The position numbers and the translations under genes are program-made. From Methanosarcinaceae archaeon (lineage in GTDB: Archaea > Halobacteriota > Methanosarcinia > Methanosarcinales > Methanosarcinaceae): a DNA stretch of 9,000 nucleotides. The stretch covers positions 1 through 9,000 of the forward strand of contig JAUVKD010000013.1 in NCBI GenBank assembly GCA_030596385.1, written 5' to 3'. Below, piece after piece: positions 7,159 to 9,000 of this stretch (the stretch's first letter is position 1; each line of letters begins with the position of its first letter). Under the pieces are notes generated by a model. The model searched no databases, was not told where the DNA came from, and was given only the letters and a program-made list of their open reading frames with translations.

Positions 7159-7232
7159 AAATCCGTGTAAATCTGTGTAATCCGTGTCTGAAATAAATAT
7201 ATAGACACGGATTTCGCGGATTACACGGATTT
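7159..7232. repeat. Inverted repeat (copies 2 and 3 of the 9-base-unit element) between rmlD and rmlA
   Basis: The left arm, 7159-7189, carries three AATCCGTGT-type units (7160-7168, 7170-7178, 7179-7187, with one extra A). The right arm, 7203-7232, carries ACACGGATT, TCGCGGATT and ACACGGATT (7205-7231). The arms pair as a stem of about 30 bp: 11 perfect bases at each end, with a middle holding one bulged base, two G-U-type pairs and one mismatch. The loop is the AT-rich 7190-7202. This lies in the 241-base gene-free spacer 7131-7371. The rest of that spacer is AT-rich, with a possible terminator T-run just after rmlD and a TATA-like box near its right end. It could be a mobile MITE-like remnant, a protein-binding array or a transcript-end hairpin. 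None is proven. Confidence 0.85.
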
Positions 7233-7314
7233 AGATGTTTGTCCGCTCCGTTTCACACGAGTTTAAATCCACGTATGAATAATCAATCAATCCATAAATA
7301 ATTCATCCACATAA

Positions 7315-7322
7315 TTTAAATA
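7315..7322 (+). promoter_or_regulatory. TATA-like box upstream of rmlA
   Basis: TTTAAATA sits about 50 bases before the rmlA ATG. A start site about 25 bases on, near 7344, would leave a leader of about 28 bases containing the weak ribosome site GGATGGGT (7356-7363). It matches the box upstream of rmlC, so the two rml units may be expressed alike. The assignment rests on sequence pattern and spacing. Confidence 0.45.
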
Positions 7323-7371
7323 TTTCAAACTCTTAATGTCATAAGAATCATATAAGGATGGGTAAAAAAAT

Positions 7372-8094
7372 ATGAAAGGCATAATCCTCGCAGGCGGTAC
7401 AGGTTCGCGCTTGTATCCGTTGACTAAAGTTACAAATAAACATCTGCTGCCCGTGTACGACAAGCCGATGATCTACTATCCTTTGCAAACACTTATTGAT
7501 GCCGGCATTGATGATATTATGATCGTTTCCGGCAAGGGGCATGCAGGTCATTTTCTTGAACTGCTTGGCTCCGGGGCCGAGTTTGGCGTTCGTCTGACAT
7601 ATGAGATACAGGATGAGGCAGGCGGCATTGCCCAGGCCCTGGCTCTGGCAGGGGATTTTGCTGATGATGATAATGTGACCGTAATCCTCGGGGATAACAT
7701 CTTTCAGAACAGTGTGAAGGATGCATTGCAGTTGTTCGAGACCGGCGCCCATATATTTTTGAAGAAGGTTCCGGACGCGGGAAGGTTTGGTGTGGCTGAA
7801 GTGGATGGGGGCAGCCGGCAGGTTCTGAGTATTGAGGAGAAACCTGATGTGCCGAAGTCTGATTATGCTGTGACCGGGTTGTATGTGTACGACAGCAGTG
7901 TATTTGAGATCATACGGACACTGAAGCCATCGGGGCGGGGCGAACTTGAGATCACGGATGTGAATAATGAGTATATCCGGCATGGTTCGATGAAATATTC
8001 GGTTGTTGATGGACACTGGAGCGATGCCGGGACATTTGATAGTCTGCTCCGGGCGGGGTTGATGGTGCAGATAAAGGTAAATAATACGATATGA
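7372..8094 (+). CDS. rmlA: Glucose-1-phosphate thymidylyltransferase
   Basis: This 240-residue sugar nucleotidyltransferase makes dTDP-glucose from glucose-1-phosphate and dTTP, the first step to dTDP-rhamnose. MKGIILAGGTGSRLYPLT (1-18) is the nucleotide-binding signature, followed by NKHLLPVYDKPMIYYPL (22-38), which includes the catalytic Lys region. LGDNIF (106-111) holds the metal-binding Asp. KKVPDAGRFGVAEVD (131-145), SIEEKP (153-158), GRGELEITDVNN (188-199) and WSDAGTFDSL (216-225) complete the family pattern. It is shorter than the roughly 290-residue bacterial RmlA and ends soon after the SDAGT motif, so it lacks the C-terminal extension that forms the allosteric dTDP-rhamnose site in long forms. 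It is separated from rmlD by 241 bases with its own TATA-like box, so it is probably a separate transcription unit serving the same pathway. Confidence 0.94.
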   Translation: MKGIILAGGTGSRLYPLTKVTNKHLLPVYDKPMIYYPLQTLIDAGIDDIMIVSGKGHAGHFLELLGSGAEFGVRLTYEIQDEAGGIAQALALAGDFADDDNVTVILGDNIFQNSVKDALQLFETGAHIFLKKVPDAGRFGVAEVDGGSRQVLSIEEKPDVPKSDYAVTGLYVYDSSVFEIIRTLKPSGRGELEITDVNNEYIRHGSMKYSVVDGHWSDAGTFDSLLRAGLMVQIKVNNTI

Positions 8095-8105
8095 TCTGTA
8101 TTATT
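8080..8105. repeat. Short inverted repeat at the rmlA end, before the last gene
   Basis: AATAATAC (8080-8087) and GTATTATT (8098-8105) are perfect reverse complements around a 10-base spacer that includes the rmlA stop codon. The repeat lies just before the ribosome site (about 8108-8111) of the AlbA_2-type gene. It could be an operator, overlap a TATA-like element, or form a weak AT hairpin. There is no T-run to suggest termination. Confidence 0.45.
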
Positions 8106-8116
8106 AAGGGACTTTT

Positions 8117-9000
8117 ATGGCTATTAAAAAATTAATTTCGGACGAAGAATCAGAGACGCTGGAATTTAAAAAATCAACCTCGGAATTAAAAGAAGGAATT
8201 ATCTCGATAGCTGCAATCCTGAACAAGCACCAGAAAGGAACGCTTTATTTTGGAATAAAAAATGACGGAACGGTTATAGGTCAGGAAATAAGCGACAAAA
8301 CATTAAGGGATATATCGAAGTCAATATCCGACAGAATTGAACCAAAGATATATCCCGAAATAAGTAAGGCCCATATTGAAGGAAAGTCATGCGTAGATGT
8401 GCAGTTTCATGGTAGCAGCGTCCCTTATTTTGCATTCGGAAGAGGTTATATCAGAGTAAGTGATGAGGACAGACAACTTAGCGCTAAAGAAATCGAGAGG
8501 CTTATACTGAAAAAGAATAGAGATAGGATAAAGTGGGAGTCTGAGCCTTCGGAATTTGGCATCATTAAAGTCGATGAGAGTGCAGTCAGGGATTATGTGA
8601 AGCGAGCCAATACTGCGGGAAAGATAGATTTTGCTTTTGATAGTGCCGACAACATCCTGAAAAAACTGAACCTTACGAAAAATGGCCGGCTCCTGAAAGC
8701 CGCAGAAGTTTTGTTTTGCAACGAAAACACCATCGAGGTTCAGGGTGCTGTTTTTGCAGGCACCAACAGGGTTACTTTTCTTGACATAAGGCAATTAAAA
8801 GGAACAATATTTTCCCTACTGGAAAAATCTGAAGAATATATATATGAGCGCATTAACTGGAGAGCAAAAATCGGGGGGCTCAAGAGGGAGGAAATACCCG
8901 AAATCCCGGTAAAGGCAATCAGGGAAGCACTTGTCAATTCTTTCTGTCACAGGGATTATTATGCTCCTGAAAGCAATAAAATTGCAATATTCAAGGACCG
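8117..9000 (+). CDS. AlbA_2 (Schlafen AAA-4) / RecG-like putative ATP-binding regulator, 3' end outside window
   Basis: An open frame runs 294 codons from ATG 8117 to the right edge without a stop. AAGGGA (8106-8111) upstream is a fair ribosome site. The N-terminus has ESETLEFKKSTSELKEGIISIAAILN (11-36) and GTLYFGIKNDGTVIGQ (41-56). With ISKSISDRIEPKIYPEI (68-82) this is the AlbA_2 / divergent AAA-4 domain, to about residue 130. A linker of about 130 residues leads to AIREALVNSFCHRDY (267-281), the N-box of the HATPase_c_4 domain found C-terminally in this family. Such proteins are often labelled RecG-like helicases or putative transcriptional regulators, although they lack a helicase core. 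Actual functions are largely unproven. Only 22 bases separate it from rmlA, so read-through is possible, but its content does not fit glycan synthesis. It may mark the end of the glycan locus. Confidence 0.85.
   Translation, partial: MAIKKLISDEESETLEFKKSTSELKEGIISIAAILNKHQKGTLYFGIKNDGTVIGQEISDKTLRDISKSISDRIEPKIYPEISKAHIEGKSCVDVQFHGSSVPYFAFGRGYIRVSDEDRQLSAKEIERLILKKNRDRIKWESEPSEFGIIKVDESAVRDYVKRANTAGKIDFAFDSADNILKKLNLTKNGRLLKAAEVLFCNENTIEVQGAVFAGTNRVTFLDIRQLKGTIFSLLEKSEEYIYERINWRAKIGGLKREEIPEIPVKAIREALVNSFCHRDYYAPESNKIAIFKD

Noticed and set aside
7159..7232. CRISPR array
   Set aside because: The 9-base units are contiguous or inverted, with no regular unique spacers. The arms face each other, unlike a direct-repeat array.
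7348..8016. Minus-strand open frame of 222 codons
   Set aside because: It is fully antisense to rmlA, whose motifs are all intact, and nothing in its translation resembles a known protein.
8387..8937. Minus-strand open frames opposite the last gene
   Set aside because: The plus strand reads continuously through here with AlbA_2 and N-box motifs, so these are shadows.

Overview
This window is a surface-glycan (probably N-glycosylation) locus of an archaeon, most likely a methanogen-type euryarchaeon. Four things point to Archaea. A gene fragment on the minus strand matches the N-terminus of an STT3/AglB oligosaccharyltransferase. A DPM1-like GT2 glycosyltransferase has C-terminal membrane helices. 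Upstream boxes such as TTTAAATA and TATATATA look like archaeal TATA elements. Ribosome sites are short GGTGA types, and one gene starts with TTG. The genus assignment is inference only.

Layout. Positions 1-232 (minus) hold the first 77 codons of an aglB-like gene, which runs off the left edge. A short divergent promoter region (233-319) separates it from a tight plus-strand block of four glycosyltransferases: a membrane-anchored GT2 (320-1450), two GT4 enzymes (1457-2593 and 2590-3690, sharing an ATGA overlap), and a second GT2 of the rhamnosyltransferase-like type (3694-4665). A 200-base spacer carries a dispersed repeat and a TATA-like box. Next comes rmlC-rmlB-rmlD (4878-7130). A second spacer (7131-7371) holds a large inverted repeat built from the same element and another TTTAAATA box. 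It leads into rmlA (7372-8094). The last gene (8117 to the right edge) is a partial AlbA_2/RecG-like ATPase-type protein, apparently unrelated to glycan synthesis.

How it fits together. RmlA, RmlB, RmlC and RmlD make up the four-step pathway from glucose-1-phosphate and dTTP to dTDP-L-rhamnose (or a related 6-deoxyhexose, since the RmlC is a divergent form). The four glycosyltransferases would build a glycan on a lipid carrier. AglB would transfer it to asparagines of S-layer or other exported proteins. The glycan composition is inferred from gene content.

The most unusual signal is the noncoding repeat. Each copy is three imperfect 9-base units related to ACACGGATT. One copy lies upstream of rmlC. 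Two more, in opposite orientation to each other, form a roughly 30-bp imperfect stem between rmlD and rmlA.
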